Of a stretch of DNA of 64,000 bases, positions 54,013-63,663 are shown in pieces. Source of the stretch: Psychrobacter pacificensis (GTDB lineage: Bacteria > Pseudomonadota > Gammaproteobacteria > Pseudomonadales > Moraxellaceae); NCBI RefSeq assembly GCF_900101915.1, contig NZ_FNAL01000011.1, positions 41,417 through 105,416 on the forward strand, in the 5' to 3' direction. The translations under genes were made by a program, and so were the position numbers. The notes beneath the pieces are model-generated. The model saw nothing but the letters and a program-made list of their open reading frames with translations. It made no database searches and was not told the origin of the DNA. The stretch's first letter is position 1. Each line of letters opens with the position of its first letter.

Positions 54013-55641
54013 ATGGCCAGTTATTTTGACCGTCCAATGATACGCCGTTTTATAAAAGCGTGGGGTCAAATGCTGTTGCTGTTAAGCATCGTTTGTACGT
54101 GGCCCACCTATGCTGCTGGTGAAGAACTCTCTGGCATTGCAACCGTACTTGGCGTGGAGAGTGCAGAAGAGGCAACACCTGATAGTGATCCTGCGCCAGA
54201 CGAGGAAGCATCAGACCCCGCCACCTCATTATCGACACCTGCCCAGCCCCCCGTCATCAGCGGTGAAAGCACCAATAACGGTCAAATTGAAACCACACCC
54301 ACCCCGCAAAAAGATAATGAAATCCGTCAGCGTATCAATGGTATTTTCTCTGAAGTCGAAGGCCTACAAGCCGTTACTGTCAGTGTGAGCCAGGGCGTGG
54401 TCACCTTGGCAGGAGAGACTGCCAACGAAAAAAAAGCGCAGCAGGCCATCAATCTGACCAACCGTTTGACTGATGTAGTCACCGTTGATGACAATATCAA
54501 TCGAACGTTGGACGTTCAAGAGAATGTCTCGACGGTTTATCAAGGTCTAAAAGCACAATTAGAAAACCTCGTGAAGGCGCTGCCTTTGCTATTGGTCGGC
54601 GTTGTTATATTTGCATTGGTCACATGGTTTGGTAGTTGGTTATCTAATCGCAAAAGAATGTGGCAGCGCTTAACGCCAAATCCGTTTGTCGCTGAGCTAT
54701 TATCACAAACCGTCAAAGTTATTTTTATCATCTTTGGTCTGATCTTGGGACTGAGCCTTATCGGGGCAGAAACCATCTTAGGTACTTTGCTTGGCGGCGC
54801 AGGTGTCATCGGTATTGCCGTTGGTTTTGCGGTCAAGGATACCATCGAAAACTATATTGCCTCACTAATGCTCAGTATCCGCCAGCCATTTCGCGCCCGT
54901 GATCAAGTGGTTATCAATGGGCAAGAGGGTATTGTCGTTCGTCTGACCTCACGTGCGACGATACTGATGACATTGGATGGCAATCAGTTGCGTATTCCGA
55001 ATGCTGAGGTGTTTAAAGGCACCATTCTCAACTACACTAAAAATCCCGAGCGCCGCTTTACTTTTGAATTAGGTGTTGATGCCAATGATGATCCGCTAGC
55101 AGCTATCAAAGTAGGACTGGATGCGATCGATACGCTCGCATTTGTATTGGATGAGCCCAAAGCCATCGCGGTGATTACCAATGTGGGTGATTCCAATATC
55201 GTGCTAGAGTTTCAGGTTTGGGTAGATCAATCAGAAACCGACTTTGCCAAGGCCCGTAGTATTGCCATTCGTGAGACCAAGCATGCACTAGAAAACGAGG
55301 GCTTTAGTTTACCTGAGCCTATTTATCGCCTGCGGTTTAATAACAAATTAGAGAAAGCCATTGAACATATGCAGAACAGTGCGGATAGCGCTAAATCTGA
55401 CATGACCATCACCCCAACCACGCCTGAGCCTACTTTTATCCATCAAGATAATGAGAATCCTGTTGATAATAAAGATAAAAAGCAAGCGAAGGCGCGAGCC
55501 AAAGTTATTTTGCAAGGCCGTAATGCTGATGAGGTCCTCGATGCTCGCCCTGATGACAAGCTGATGGAAAAGGTCGAGCAAGAGATTGCTCAAAGCTCAG
55601 ATGAAACGGATTTGCTCAATAATAATAGTCCGCAAGAATAG
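54013..55641 (+). CDS. Mechanosensitive channel of the MscS family with BON domain
   Basis: An inner-membrane channel of 542 residues. A signal-like N-terminal helix (about 15-35) is followed by a Pro/Thr/Asp-rich linker and a periplasmic BON domain at about 100-160 (RINGIFSEVEGLQAVTVSVSQG, cited by region). Three helices span about 180-290; the pore helix holds GGAGVIGIAVGFAVKDTIENY. The MscS beta domain and a basic/acidic tail follow. It protects cells against hypo-osmotic shock. The ATG at 54013 is chosen because AAAGGA lies six bases upstream; an ATG at 54007 is an alternative. Confidence 0.9.
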   Translation: MASYFDRPMIRRFIKAWGQMLLLLSIVCTWPTYAAGEELSGIATVLGVESAEEATPDSDPAPDEEASDPATSLSTPAQPPVISGESTNNGQIETTPTPQKDNEIRQRINGIFSEVEGLQAVTVSVSQGVVTLAGETANEKKAQQAINLTNRLTDVVTVDDNINRTLDVQENVSTVYQGLKAQLENLVKALPLLLVGVVIFALVTWFGSWLSNRKRMWQRLTPNPFVAELLSQTVKVIFIIFGLILGLSLIGAETILGTLLGGAGVIGIAVGFAVKDTIENYIASLMLSIRQPFRARDQVVINGQEGIVVRLTSRATILMTLDGNQLRIPNAEVFKGTILNYTKNPERRFTFELGVDANDDPLAAIKVGLDAIDTLAFVLDEPKAIAVITNVGDSNIVLEFQVWVDQSETDFAKARSIAIRETKHALENEGFSLPEPIYRLRFNNKLEKAIEHMQNSADSAKSDMTITPTTPEPTFIHQDNENPVDNKDKKQAKARAKVILQGRNADEVLDARPDDKLMEKVEQEIAQSSDETDLLNNNSPQE

Positions 55642-55722
55642 TAAGAGATAGTAGGTTTAAAAATAGGCACAAAAAGTGCAATGGAACTCGTATTTGGTAG
55701 CTAATCAAAAACGAGATTTTTT

Positions 55723-56022
55723 ATGGAAATGAAGCATGTAATCATATTTGCCGTAATCGGCATCGTGGCACTATTGGGCTTTAACATCATCAATGGCAAT
55801 AGTCATGAGAAAAACAGAGAGGTTGCCATTAGCAGTACTGTTTCTGAAAAGCCTACAGCAGCTGTATCTGATGCAGATAGCTCTAAGAATAGCTCTGCAA
55901 ATATCGCCAGCAAACCACTTGGCGAACAGCCAAAAGCCATAATAGACGATGCTACCAATAAAATCGATCAAGCACAGCAATCTGAGCAAGATCGTTTGGA
56001 ACAGATGAGTAATGCACAGTAA
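55723..56022 (+). CDS. Small single-pass membrane protein, unknown
   Basis: A 99-residue protein with an N-terminal helix VIIFAVIGIVALLGFNII and a polar, Ser/Ala/Gln-rich remainder that ends in a likely coiled segment (IDQAQQSEQDRLEQM). I recognise no family. It follows the MscS gene by 81 bases on the same strand and precedes a terminator, so it may be expressed with the channel. A second in-frame ATG at 55729 is possible. The function is unknown. Confidence 0.6.
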   Translation: MEMKHVIIFAVIGIVALLGFNIINGNSHEKNREVAISSTVSEKPTAAVSDADSSKNSSANIASKPLGEQPKAIIDDATNKIDQAQQSEQDRLEQMSNAQ

Positions 56023-56059
56023 AAAAGTATTCAACCTAAAACTATAAATAACAAAGCAT

Positions 56060-56092
56060 AAAAAAGGCCAACGATCACGTTAGCCTTTCTTG
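56060..56092. terminator. Terminator between the small membrane gene and rnr
   Basis: AAAGGC/GCCTTT and inner AACG/CGTT around ATCA, with one C-A mismatch and A and T tracts outside. The flanking genes converge. Confidence 0.85.
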
Positions 56093-56112
56093 TTTGAAAG
56101 TTGCACTAGAGA

Positions 56113-58371
56113 TTAGCTTTTTTTGCTAGAGCTTCTACGACTACTTCTCTTTGCTGGACCTTTCTTAGGCGGCTGTTTTTTGGTCTGATTCATGGCACTA
56201 GACTGAAGTTTTTCTTTCAAATCAAAATCAATTTGCAGTAAGTCCATGTTGACGCCAGCAACCTGTACCTTGACCAAGTCACCAAGTCCAAACAGCTTGC
56301 CCTTGTCTTTGCCGATGAGCTGCTGTTGCTGCTCATCATAAACAAAGAAATCATCGCCCACATTGGAGATATGTACCAAGCCATCGATGTATAGATCAGT
56401 CAACGTAACGAATAGGCCGAAGTTAGTCACGGTCGTCACAATCCCTTCGAACTCTTCACCGACATGATCCGTCATATAATGACACTTGAGCCAAGACTCT
56501 ACAAAGCGAGATGCTTTTTCTGCACGGCGCTCTGTATCAGACGTCTGTGTACCCGCGCCGTCAAGTGAAAAATCCATGACAGGCTGCTTGCTGTTTGTTG
56601 CTTTTGCTTTGATCGCACGATGCAGCATTAGATCTGGATAACGGCGAATCGGCGAGGTAAAGTGGCTATATTCATCATAAGCCAAGCCGAAGTGACCAAT
56701 ATTGTCAGGGGCATAATTTGCCTGCATCATCGAGCGCAGCAACATGCTATGAATGCTAATCGCATCTGGTCTGTCTTTGGTTGCTTCAATAATACGCTGA
56801 TAATCGGCTTGCGTTGGATTCTCTTGTGGGAAGGGTAGGCCAAAGTTTTTTGCATATTCGTGAATACGCATTGATTTTTCATTATCAGGCTTATCGTGGT
56901 TACGATATAAGACTGGCAGCTCATGTTTGAGTGCAAAGTTTGCCGCGCAGGTATTAGCGAGGAGCATACACTCTTCAATCAGCTTCTGAGAGTCACCGCG
57001 AGTACGCGGTAATATAGCGTCAATCCCGCCTTTTTCATTAAATTTGATGTAGGTTTCGACCGTCTCAAACTCCATGGCATGACGCTCTTCACGTTTTTTG
57101 AGCAGTAACTCATAAAGCTGATGCAATGTATCAATCGATTTTTTGACGTCTTTATTGCCCGTTAATGATTTAGGAAGTCTCTTATCAGTCGGATTGACAA
57201 AATAGTCGTTCACTTGGTTATACGTGAGACGCGCTTGTGAGTGCATCACTGATGGATAAAACTCATATCCTGTGACCTTACCTGCACGTGATACTTTAAT
57301 ATCAGCCACCATGCATAGACGATCAAGGTTAGGGTTCAATGAACACAGGCCATTAGAGAGGACTTCAGGGAGCATCGGAATCACACGATGCGGGAAGTAT
57401 ACAGACGTACCGCGCTCGTAAGCATCTTGATCTAGTGGAGAGTTTGGCGTGACATAGTAGCTGACATCCGCAATTGCGACCACGACGCGGTAGTTGCCGC
57501 CTGAGCGCTTCTCAGCAAATACGGCATCATCGAAGTCACGAGCATCTTCACCATCGATAGTAACGAGTGGCAGATGACGCAAATCTGTGCGACCTTTTAT
57601 GTCTTTCTCAGTTGGTTCTTGATATTCAGCAGCTTGTTTGAGCGCCGCTTCACTGAAATCTGATGGGATATCATAGTTGAGTAAAGTGGTCTCAATAATC
57701 AGCTCTCGATCGTTATCATCAGACAATACCTCAGTGATTTTGCCAGTGGCAAATTCATGCTGGTTCGGCCAGTCGATGATATCGACTTTGACAGGCGCGC
57801 CTTGTTTGATATTGAGGGCTTGGACATTATCATCAGTGACAGTGATTGGTTGATGACTGTTTGGACTACCAAGCTCAACACAATAGCCGTCTTCATCACG
57901 CGCAAGTGTACCGATAAAGTTGTTCTGGCGGCGCTCAATCACATCGACAATACGACCTTCAGTACGACCGCGATTGTCTGTTGACGTGCCAACTGCTGCT
58001 ACTGTATCGCCATTGAATACCCAGCGCATTTGTTTTTCATGCAAAAATAAATCTGGCATATCACTTAGCACCACAAAGCCAAAGCCTTTTGGATGTGCAG
58101 ATACGGTGCCTGTAACGATATCTTGCTTAGTGACTGTGCGATAGCGATAGGGACGGCCTTCGCGATTGACTTGACCGTCGCGTGCCATGGCTTTTAGGCG
58201 ATTGCCCAAAGCATCAAACTGATCTGGATCTTCAATCTCAAAGATCTGCGCCAGCTGCTTGTGAGTGACTTCCCCATGCTCACCAATCGTACTGAGTATC
58301 AACTCACGACTAGGGATTGGGTTGTCGTATTTTTGTGCCTCACTTGAGGCGTTTGGATCATTCCAACTCAT
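56113..58371 (-). CDS. rnr: Ribonuclease R
   Basis: A 3'-5' exoribonuclease that degrades structured RNA. Domains in order are an N-terminal helix-turn-helix (about 20-75), two cold-shock domains, the RNB catalytic domain starting near residue 260 with the Asp cluster in DGEDARDFDDAVF, an S1 domain at about 640-720 (GEEFEGIVTTVTNFGLFV), and a basic Lys/Arg/Ser tail. At 752 residues it is somewhat shorter than E. coli RNase R (813). RNase R is cold-induced and important in cold-adapted bacteria. It is transcribed alone. Confidence 0.95.
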   Translation of the reverse strand: MSWNDPNASSEAQKYDNPIPSRELILSTIGEHGEVTHKQLAQIFEIEDPDQFDALGNRLKAMARDGQVNREGRPYRYRTVTKQDIVTGTVSAHPKGFGFVVLSDMPDLFLHEKQMRWVFNGDTVAAVGTSTDNRGRTEGRIVDVIERRQNNFIGTLARDEDGYCVELGSPNSHQPITVTDDNVQALNIKQGAPVKVDIIDWPNQHEFATGKITEVLSDDNDRELIIETTLLNYDIPSDFSEAALKQAAEYQEPTEKDIKGRTDLRHLPLVTIDGEDARDFDDAVFAEKRSGGNYRVVVAIADVSYYVTPNSPLDQDAYERGTSVYFPHRVIPMLPEVLSNGLCSLNPNLDRLCMVADIKVSRAGKVTGYEFYPSVMHSQARLTYNQVNDYFVNPTDKRLPKSLTGNKDVKKSIDTLHQLYELLLKKREERHAMEFETVETYIKFNEKGGIDAILPRTRGDSQKLIEECMLLANTCAANFALKHELPVLYRNHDKPDNEKSMRIHEYAKNFGLPFPQENPTQADYQRIIEATKDRPDAISIHSMLLRSMMQANYAPDNIGHFGLAYDEYSHFTSPIRRYPDLMLHRAIKAKATNSKQPVMDFSLDGAGTQTSDTERRAEKASRFVESWLKCHYMTDHVGEEFEGIVTTVTNFGLFVTLTDLYIDGLVHISNVGDDFFVYDEQQQQLIGKDKGKLFGLGDLVKVQVAGVNMDLLQIDFDLKEKLQSSAMNQTKKQPPKKGPAKRSSRRSSSKKS

Positions 58372-58510
58372 AAATTACCGTATCTATTTTTTAAATTATT
58401 AATAGTGACTATCTTAACACGAACGGCAGCGCAATACCTTGCGTCAATTGCCTTATGTGCCTTCAATAGCAAAAAGCGTTGCATTTTTAAATGAACGCTA
58501 TTGGGATCAA

Positions 58511-59755
58511 TCAAATATCGATATCAACACTGCTTGATTGATTGATGATTTTTTTACTGTCTAGCTCTTTTGAGACTTCTAGCACTGTGGTTTGATTTGA
58601 TTTATCCAGGTATTTCTGTGCTTTATCGACTTCAGTGGTCAAGCTATTGACCGTTTGTTTCATATTCTCTAATGCTTCGATTTTATAATTACTAATCATA
58701 TCCATGGTGTCATAGACATTATTGAAGGCATTTTGCAGTTTATCAAGCTCAATGCTACTACTTGTTGCTTGCTCATGAATCTCACCTGACTGACGTTTGA
58801 GCATGGCAGAGGTTGATTCAATCAAACTACTGGTGGTCTTGTTTAACGCAGTGATTTGATCAAGTACCAATTTTTGATTGGTCATGGCTTGAGCAACTAC
58901 CACCGCCGTACGTAGTGCTGAAACAGTAGTCGTCGTTGCTCGATCAACCCCTTTAATCAGCTCTAGATTGTTTTTACGGATGGTGTCGAGCGCTAGATAA
59001 CCTTGTACGTTGACGGCCAACTGAGTTAAAAAGTCAGTGTTTTTTTGACGTACATAAAACAGCATCTCTTCTTTGATAATACGCGCTTTTTCAGGATCAG
59101 TCGCTTCTATGGCGTAGACTTTTTGCTCTAGTTGCTCATCTATCTTTTTGCCAACATAGATATACTGGCGTATAGACTGCATCAGCTCCCACATATTGAC
59201 TTTTTCTTGCTCAATCATTGCATTGTCTTTGAGCAATTCATCTTTACCGTTATATAAGCTGGTTACTACTGCATTGATATGCGATTGCGCTGACTCATAC
59301 TGACGGAAATAGTCTTGCACTTTATTACCAAATGGAATCAGACCGAATAGCTTACGTGAATTGGTCAGCTCTTTTTTGCTTGGATCTAAGTCCTCGACGA
59401 TCCCGCGTAATTCGGTTAAAGATTTGGCGATAGGGGAGTTATCAAACAAGCTGTCATTGAGGCTTTTGGCCGGTAGCTCAAGCATACGATTAGAGACTTG
59501 AGCGGATTCACGAATTTCTTTCGTACCTAAATTATGAATAGATTGAACGTTTTGCTGAAACTCTGGGCTGTGCACAGAGTTAGTAATCACGTGATCGACG
59601 AACGCATCCACTTTGGCATCCAGCTCCGGAATTTGGCTTTCATCCAACTTGACCATTTGATCGGCTTCACTTTTTTGTATTTCTTTGACAGGTTCAGGCG
59701 CTGTGAGAGAGATACTAGGAGTTGTGGCGTTTTCTGGTGGCGTCAATTCTTGCAT
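58511..59755 (-). CDS. TelA-family toxic anion resistance protein
   Basis: A 414-residue, helix-rich cytoplasmic protein. The family blocks FNNVYDTMDMISNYKIEALENMKQTV (cited by region 325-350), MLKRQSG and LAVNVQGYLALDTIRKNNLELI are clear. TelA/KlaA proteins are linked to tellurite and other toxic anion resistance, though many members have no proven role. No ter or other tellurite genes are adjacent. About 50 N-terminal residues are Pro/Thr/Glu-rich and variable. It is monocistronic. Confidence 0.88.
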   Translation of the reverse strand: MQELTPPENATTPSISLTAPEPVKEIQKSEADQMVKLDESQIPELDAKVDAFVDHVITNSVHSPEFQQNVQSIHNLGTKEIRESAQVSNRMLELPAKSLNDSLFDNSPIAKSLTELRGIVEDLDPSKKELTNSRKLFGLIPFGNKVQDYFRQYESAQSHINAVVTSLYNGKDELLKDNAMIEQEKVNMWELMQSIRQYIYVGKKIDEQLEQKVYAIEATDPEKARIIKEEMLFYVRQKNTDFLTQLAVNVQGYLALDTIRKNNLELIKGVDRATTTTVSALRTAVVVAQAMTNQKLVLDQITALNKTTSSLIESTSAMLKRQSGEIHEQATSSSIELDKLQNAFNNVYDTMDMISNYKIEALENMKQTVNSLTTEVDKAQKYLDKSNQTTVLEVSKELDSKKIINQSSSVDIDI

Positions 59756-60088
59756 GAAATTTCCTTTGATGTCGGCTGAAAGTAGTGTGTTTTATCCGTG
59801 ACTCTAACGGTCGCGATATACGTTATTGTTATACACTGACTAAAAATTTTGATAAATGCTGATTAGCAAATATAAAACAGACCTTTAGACTACCGCGTAA
59901 TCAAATAGTTGAGAAGGTAGATTTTGTAAAATAGCGTCAGCCAATTATATCTGGCTAAATACATTTAAAAGAGACAGTAGGCAGTCCAAATAATAAAAAA
60001 CCATCAATATCCCGTAGCATATTGATGGTTAGAGTTATAAATAACTATATGGACTGACAGCCAATTCTTAAAGCAATCTCATAAAAGA
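59756..60088. other. Intergenic region between telA and infC
   Basis: About 333 bases. It holds the infC terminator at 59995-60030 and the telA upstream region. The ribosomal genes rpmI and rplT, which usually follow infC, are absent. Confidence 0.6.
59995..60030 (-). terminator. Terminator after infC
   Basis: CCATCAATAT (60001-60010) pairs with ATATTGATGG (60019-60028) around eight bases; the minus-strand tail is TTTTTTATTA. Confidence 0.92.
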
Positions 60089-60610
60089 CTACTTTTTCTT
60101 TGTAGGTCCAAGCAACATACCCATTTGACGACCTTCCATCTTAGGATATTGTTCGACGTTTGAGATATCAGCAGTATCTTCAATGATACGATCAAGTTGT
60201 TTACGACCAATATCTTGGTGCGCCATTTCACGTCCGCGGAAACGGATGCTAATTTTAACTTTGTCTTGATTTTCCAAGAAGCTGATAATTTTTTTCAATT
60301 TAACCTGATAATCGGCTTCTTCGGTACTAGGACGTAGCTTCATCTCTTTGAGCTGAGTCTGCTTTTGGTTTTTCTTAGCTTCTTTAGCCTTTTGCTTTTG
60401 ATCATAGAGGAAATGTTTATAATCCATGATCTTACATACTGGCGGCTTAGCTTCAGGAACTAATTCAACCAAATCTAGGTTTTCATCACGTGCCGCTTTC
60501 ATCGCGGTTGCGATATCAACCACACCCATTTGCTCGCCATCTTCTTTGACGAGACGGACTTCTTTGACGTTGATATCTTCGTTGATGTTCAAACGGTTGG
60601 ACTGTTTAAT
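60089..60610 (-). CDS. infC: Translation initiation factor IF-3 (AUU start)
   Basis: IF-3 binds the 30S subunit and checks start-codon pairing. The N-domain holds [20 protein letters not shown], the linker is Lys-rich ([13 protein letters not shown]) and the C-domain holds [16 protein letters not shown]. The common tools would start at a TTG (60592). In frame, six codons upstream, is an ATT at 60610 (ATT AAA CAG TCC) with GAGGAG nine bases ahead, which matches the conserved AUU start used for IF-3 autoregulation. With it the protein is 173 residues. The ribosome site overlaps the thrS stop region. Confidence 0.9.
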   Translation of the reverse strand: MKQSNRLNINEDINVKEVRLVKEDGEQMGVVDIATAMKAARDENLDLVELVPEAKPPVCKIMDYKHFLYDQKQKAKEAKKNQKQTQLKEMKLRPSTEEADYQVKLKKIISFLENQDKVKISIRFRGREMAHQDIGRKQLDRIIEDTADISNVEQYPKMEGRQMGMLLGPTKKK

Positions 60611-60615
60611 AGGTA

Positions 60616-62550
60616 TTACTCCTCATCTGTTTTTGGGGTCTGTCGGCCTTTTTTACTGACAGCGGTCTGTACTAATGTAATAAATTCAGAAACACTCATC
60701 ACGCCAAGGTTTTCACCTTCACGCGTTCGGACGTTGACACTGCCCGATTCCACTTCTTTATCCCCTAATACTAGCATATAGGGAATACGTTCTAATGTTT
60801 TCTCTCGTATCTTAAATCCAATCTTTTCGTTACGCAAGTCGCTAACGGCACGCAAACCTGCATTTTTGAGCTCACTAACCACGTTTTCACAGGCATCAGC
60901 TTGCTTATCGGTGATGTTCATGACCACAACTTGTTGCGGTGCTAGCCATACTGGCATCCAACCAGCATAGTGTTCGATCAAAATACCAATGAAGCGCTCA
61001 AATGACCCTAAGATGGCACGGTGCAACATAATAGGCACTTCACGATCGTTCTGCTCATTGACGAACTCAGCATCGAGGCGCTCAGGCATATTGGGATCTA
61101 CCTGAATGGTACCGCATTGCCAAATACGGCCTAACGAGTCTTTTAGACTAAACTCAATCTTTGGACCATAGAAAGCACCTTCGCCAGGTAGATAATCCCA
61201 GTCTAGGCCTGAGCTATCAAGCGCATCTGCTAACGCCTTTTCTGCAAAGTCCCAAGACTCATCACTACCAACACGTTTTTCGGGACGAGTAGACAGCTTC
61301 ATAATAATGTTATCGAAGCCAAAATCTTCATAGACAGCAAGCGTTAGCTTGATAAATTCTGCTACTTCTTGCTGAATCTGTGCTTGCGTGCAAAAGATAT
61401 GTGCATCATCTTGCGTAAATCCACGTACGCGCATCAGACCGTGCAATGAACCTGATGGCTCGTTACGATGGCAAGAACCAAATTCAGCCATACGTAGTGG
61501 CAAATCACGGTAAGACTTTAAGCCTTGATTGAACACTTGCACATGGCAAGGGCAGTTCATTGGTTTTACGGCATAATCACGATTTTCACTAGAGGTCGTG
61601 AACATATTAGTTGCGTAGTTGCCCCAATGTCCTGAGCGCTCCCACAAACTACGATCAACGATTTGCGGTGTCTTAATCTCTTGATAGCCATTGTCGTATT
61701 GTACTTTACGCATATATTGCTCAAGTACTTGATAAATTGTCCAGCCATTGGCATGCCAGAACACCATACCTGGCGCTTGCTCTTGCATATGAAATAGGTT
61801 TAACGCTTTACCAATTTTACGATGGTCACGTTTTTCTGCTTCTTCAATACGCTGGATATAGGCTTTTAGCTGTTTTTTATCAGCCCAAGCAGTACCATAG
61901 ATACGTTGCAGTTGCTCGTTTTTCGCATCACCGCGCCAATAGGCACCTGACATTTTGGTCAGTTTAAATACTTTCAAAAAGCGCGTGTTCGGTACGTGCG
62001 GGCCACGGCACATATCGACGTATTCTTGGTGATGATACAGACCAAATGCTTCTTCGCCTGGCATATCATTAATAAGCTTCAGCTTATAATCTTCATTGCG
62101 TGATTCAAATATCTCAATTGCTTCGGCACGTGGCGTCATTTTTTTGATAACGTCATAATCTTGCTTGATAAGCTCCATCATGCGTTTTTCAATCGCTTCC
62201 ATGTGCTCAGGCGTAAATGGCGTTTCACTAAAGATATCGTAATAAAAACCATCATCAATAACAGGACCAATGACCATCTTCACATCAGGATAAAGCTGTT
62301 TCACCGCATGACCAAGCAAATGCGCACATGAGTGACGAATGATATCGACACCGTCATCGTCTTTTGGCGTTACGATTTCAACGTTGGCATCAGCGACGAT
62401 AGGATCGTACGCATCTACTAGGTGACCATTGACACGTCCAGCAACTGTCGCTTTAGCGAGCCCTGTCCCAATACTTTGCGCCACTTCCATGACTGTTGTA
62501 TGACCTTCGAAGTTTTTCACGCTACCATCGGGTAAAGTAATCGCTACCAT
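60616..62550 (-). CDS. thrS: Threonyl-tRNA synthetase
   Basis: A class II synthetase of 644 residues. The TGS domain (about 1-62), editing domain (about 65-225, with [11 protein letters not shown]), and catalytic core with zinc ligands in [10 protein letters not shown] and [14 protein letters not shown] are present, followed by the anticodon-binding C-terminus ([18 protein letters not shown]). It starts [14 protein letters not shown], as expected. infC follows five bases after the stop. The 5' leader holds a tRNA-Thr-like hairpin and other inverted repeats, consistent with autoregulation as in E. coli. Confidence 0.97.
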   Translation of the reverse strand: MVAITLPDGSVKNFEGHTTVMEVAQSIGTGLAKATVAGRVNGHLVDAYDPIVADANVEIVTPKDDDGVDIIRHSCAHLLGHAVKQLYPDVKMVIGPVIDDGFYYDIFSETPFTPEHMEAIEKRMMELIKQDYDVIKKMTPRAEAIEIFESRNEDYKLKLINDMPGEEAFGLYHHQEYVDMCRGPHVPNTRFLKVFKLTKMSGAYWRGDAKNEQLQRIYGTAWADKKQLKAYIQRIEEAEKRDHRKIGKALNLFHMQEQAPGMVFWHANGWTIYQVLEQYMRKVQYDNGYQEIKTPQIVDRSLWERSGHWGNYATNMFTTSSENRDYAVKPMNCPCHVQVFNQGLKSYRDLPLRMAEFGSCHRNEPSGSLHGLMRVRGFTQDDAHIFCTQAQIQQEVAEFIKLTLAVYEDFGFDNIIMKLSTRPEKRVGSDESWDFAEKALADALDSSGLDWDYLPGEGAFYGPKIEFSLKDSLGRIWQCGTIQVDPNMPERLDAEFVNEQNDREVPIMLHRAILGSFERFIGILIEHYAGWMPVWLAPQQVVVMNITDKQADACENVVSELKNAGLRAVSDLRNEKIGFKIREKTLERIPYMLVLGDKEVESGSVNVRTREGENLGVMSVSEFITLVQTAVSKKGRQTPKTDEE

Positions 62551-62585
62551 AATCTATTCGCCTGTTATTGGGTCCGTTGGCAGTG

Positions 62586-62606
62586 ATGATTGCAACCATC
62601 AATCAT
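62586..62606 (-). promoter_or_regulatory. thrS leader hairpin mimicking the tRNA-Thr anticodon arm
   Basis: On the minus strand ATGATTG pairs with CAATCAT (7 bp) around the seven-base loop ATGGTTG. The loop has U at position 33 and GGU at positions 34-36, the anticodon of tRNA-Thr(GGU). It lies about 36-56 bases upstream of the thrS ATG, where the E. coli operator has its anticodon-like domain. Confidence 0.6.
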
Positions 62607-62705
62607 ATAACCGTGAGACCGCATCAATTATATCTAATTATTGTGATATATAGTAAGAGTGACACATTACTTGCTACTGCTTTGTACTGCTATATATTGT
62701 GGGTT

Positions 62706-62737
62706 TTATTGGTTATTCAAGAGTGTCTAACCAATAA
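62706..62737 (-). promoter_or_regulatory. Second inverted repeat in the thrS leader
   Basis: TTATTGGTT and AACCAATAA form a perfect nine-base-pair stem with a 14-base loop, about 155-187 bases upstream of thrS. A smaller GACAGA/TCTGTC palindrome lies at 62748-62761. It could be the second structured domain of a ThrRS operator. Confidence 0.5.
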
Positions 62738-62812
62738 CGACATCATAGACAGAACTCTGTCATCTATCTAATACAGATAATCAGCAAAAATAAGTAATGC
62801 AATAAAAGGATG

Positions 62813-62818
62813 ATTATA
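62813..62818 (-). promoter_or_regulatory. Candidate extended -10 of the thrS promoter
   Basis: On the minus strand TGC-TATAAT is a perfect extended -10. Transcription would begin near 62806, giving a leader of about 255 bases. The -35 region is weak. Confidence 0.55.
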
Positions 62819-63186
62819 GCAAAAACCGACTACCAAGACTAGATAGCAAGGGGTAGAGCCTTAAGCTCAATAAGAGATAAACTGCGAAAGTTATTTTTGA
62901 ACAGTTCAAAATAGAATGTTGGCAAAACTATATAAAACTTGGCGATTGACCTTCTGTATAGCGATGTTTGTAGTAATATCAATATTGAAGGTGGAAGAAG
63001 TAGAAGCAAATCCAAAGAGGTAAAAAATACTTCAAAGATAATAAACGGCAATACATATCTGATAAAACTGTCAATCAGAGCACACTTCTATTTTCTTTCC
63101 TTTTAAAGCAGCCAGCTCCAACCCATTGAAAAAACTACCGTTTTTATGTTCCACTAAAATAAGTCCAAAAACATCACCAAAACAGG
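62819..63186. other. Intergenic region between the thrS and rRNA promoters
   Basis: About 370 AT-rich bases upstream of both divergent transcripts. A minus-strand frame of 70 codons (62839-63051) is hydrophobic by chance and has no ribosome site. Nothing else was recognised. Confidence 0.5.
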
Positions 63187-63214
63187 TTGACACAAAAATT
63201 AAACCCTCTATAAT
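63187..63214 (+). promoter_or_regulatory. rRNA operon promoter P1
   Basis: TTGACA (63187-63192), a 16-base spacer and TATAAT (63209-63214) are both perfect hexamers. A GC-rich discriminator (ACGCCC) follows, as in stringently controlled rRNA promoters, and the upstream DNA is A-rich. Confidence 0.88.
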
Positions 63215-63303
63215 ACGCCCTCATCAGACGGACTGGCAGTGAGAGATGTGTAGATTACACATTAATAACGCAGTTAACCTGGTGAAACAAATTATAAAAA
63301 GTC

Positions 63304-63331
63304 TTGACAATTCAAATCAATATGATAAGAT
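63304..63331 (+). promoter_or_regulatory. rRNA operon promoter P2
   Basis: TTGACA (63304-63309), a 16-base spacer and TAAGAT (63326-63331), followed by GTCGGCTCGC as a GC-rich discriminator. It is tandem with P1, 117 bases downstream. Confidence 0.75.
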
Positions 63332-63491
63332 AGTCGGCTCGCTAGATAGCTTAACCGGCAACGGAAAAGGCAGATAGCGTTAGTAATACCCTATATATCG
63401 ATGACTGGACGACAGTGATTGAAACTATTTAAAAGCATAACTAAAGAACAACTTGTGTGGATTTTTGCTGATTCAGAATGCTAAAAAATAA

Positions 63492-63526
63492 AGTTGGTCG
63501 ACTATCTTTTCGGTAGAACACCAACT
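63492..63526 (+). other. Hairpin in the rRNA leader
   Basis: AGTTGGT pairs with ACCAACT and, inside, CTATC with GGTAG around TTTTC. It may take part in antitermination or processing of the pre-16S leader. Confidence 0.6.
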
Positions 63527-63663
63527 ATAAAAATTATCATTTAAGACAGCAGAAAAACTCAAAGTTAATTCATTACGAACATAATTACGAGCGATTTTGC
63601 CAGATTAGATGAGCCAAGATTAGAAGTCGTCTTGCTATTTATAGTGAAGACTTCAGATAGATT

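Noticed and set aside
62839..63051. 70-codon minus-strand frame upstream of the 16S gene
   Set aside because: Its hydrophobic character follows from T-rich composition; no ribosome site; lies between two promoters.
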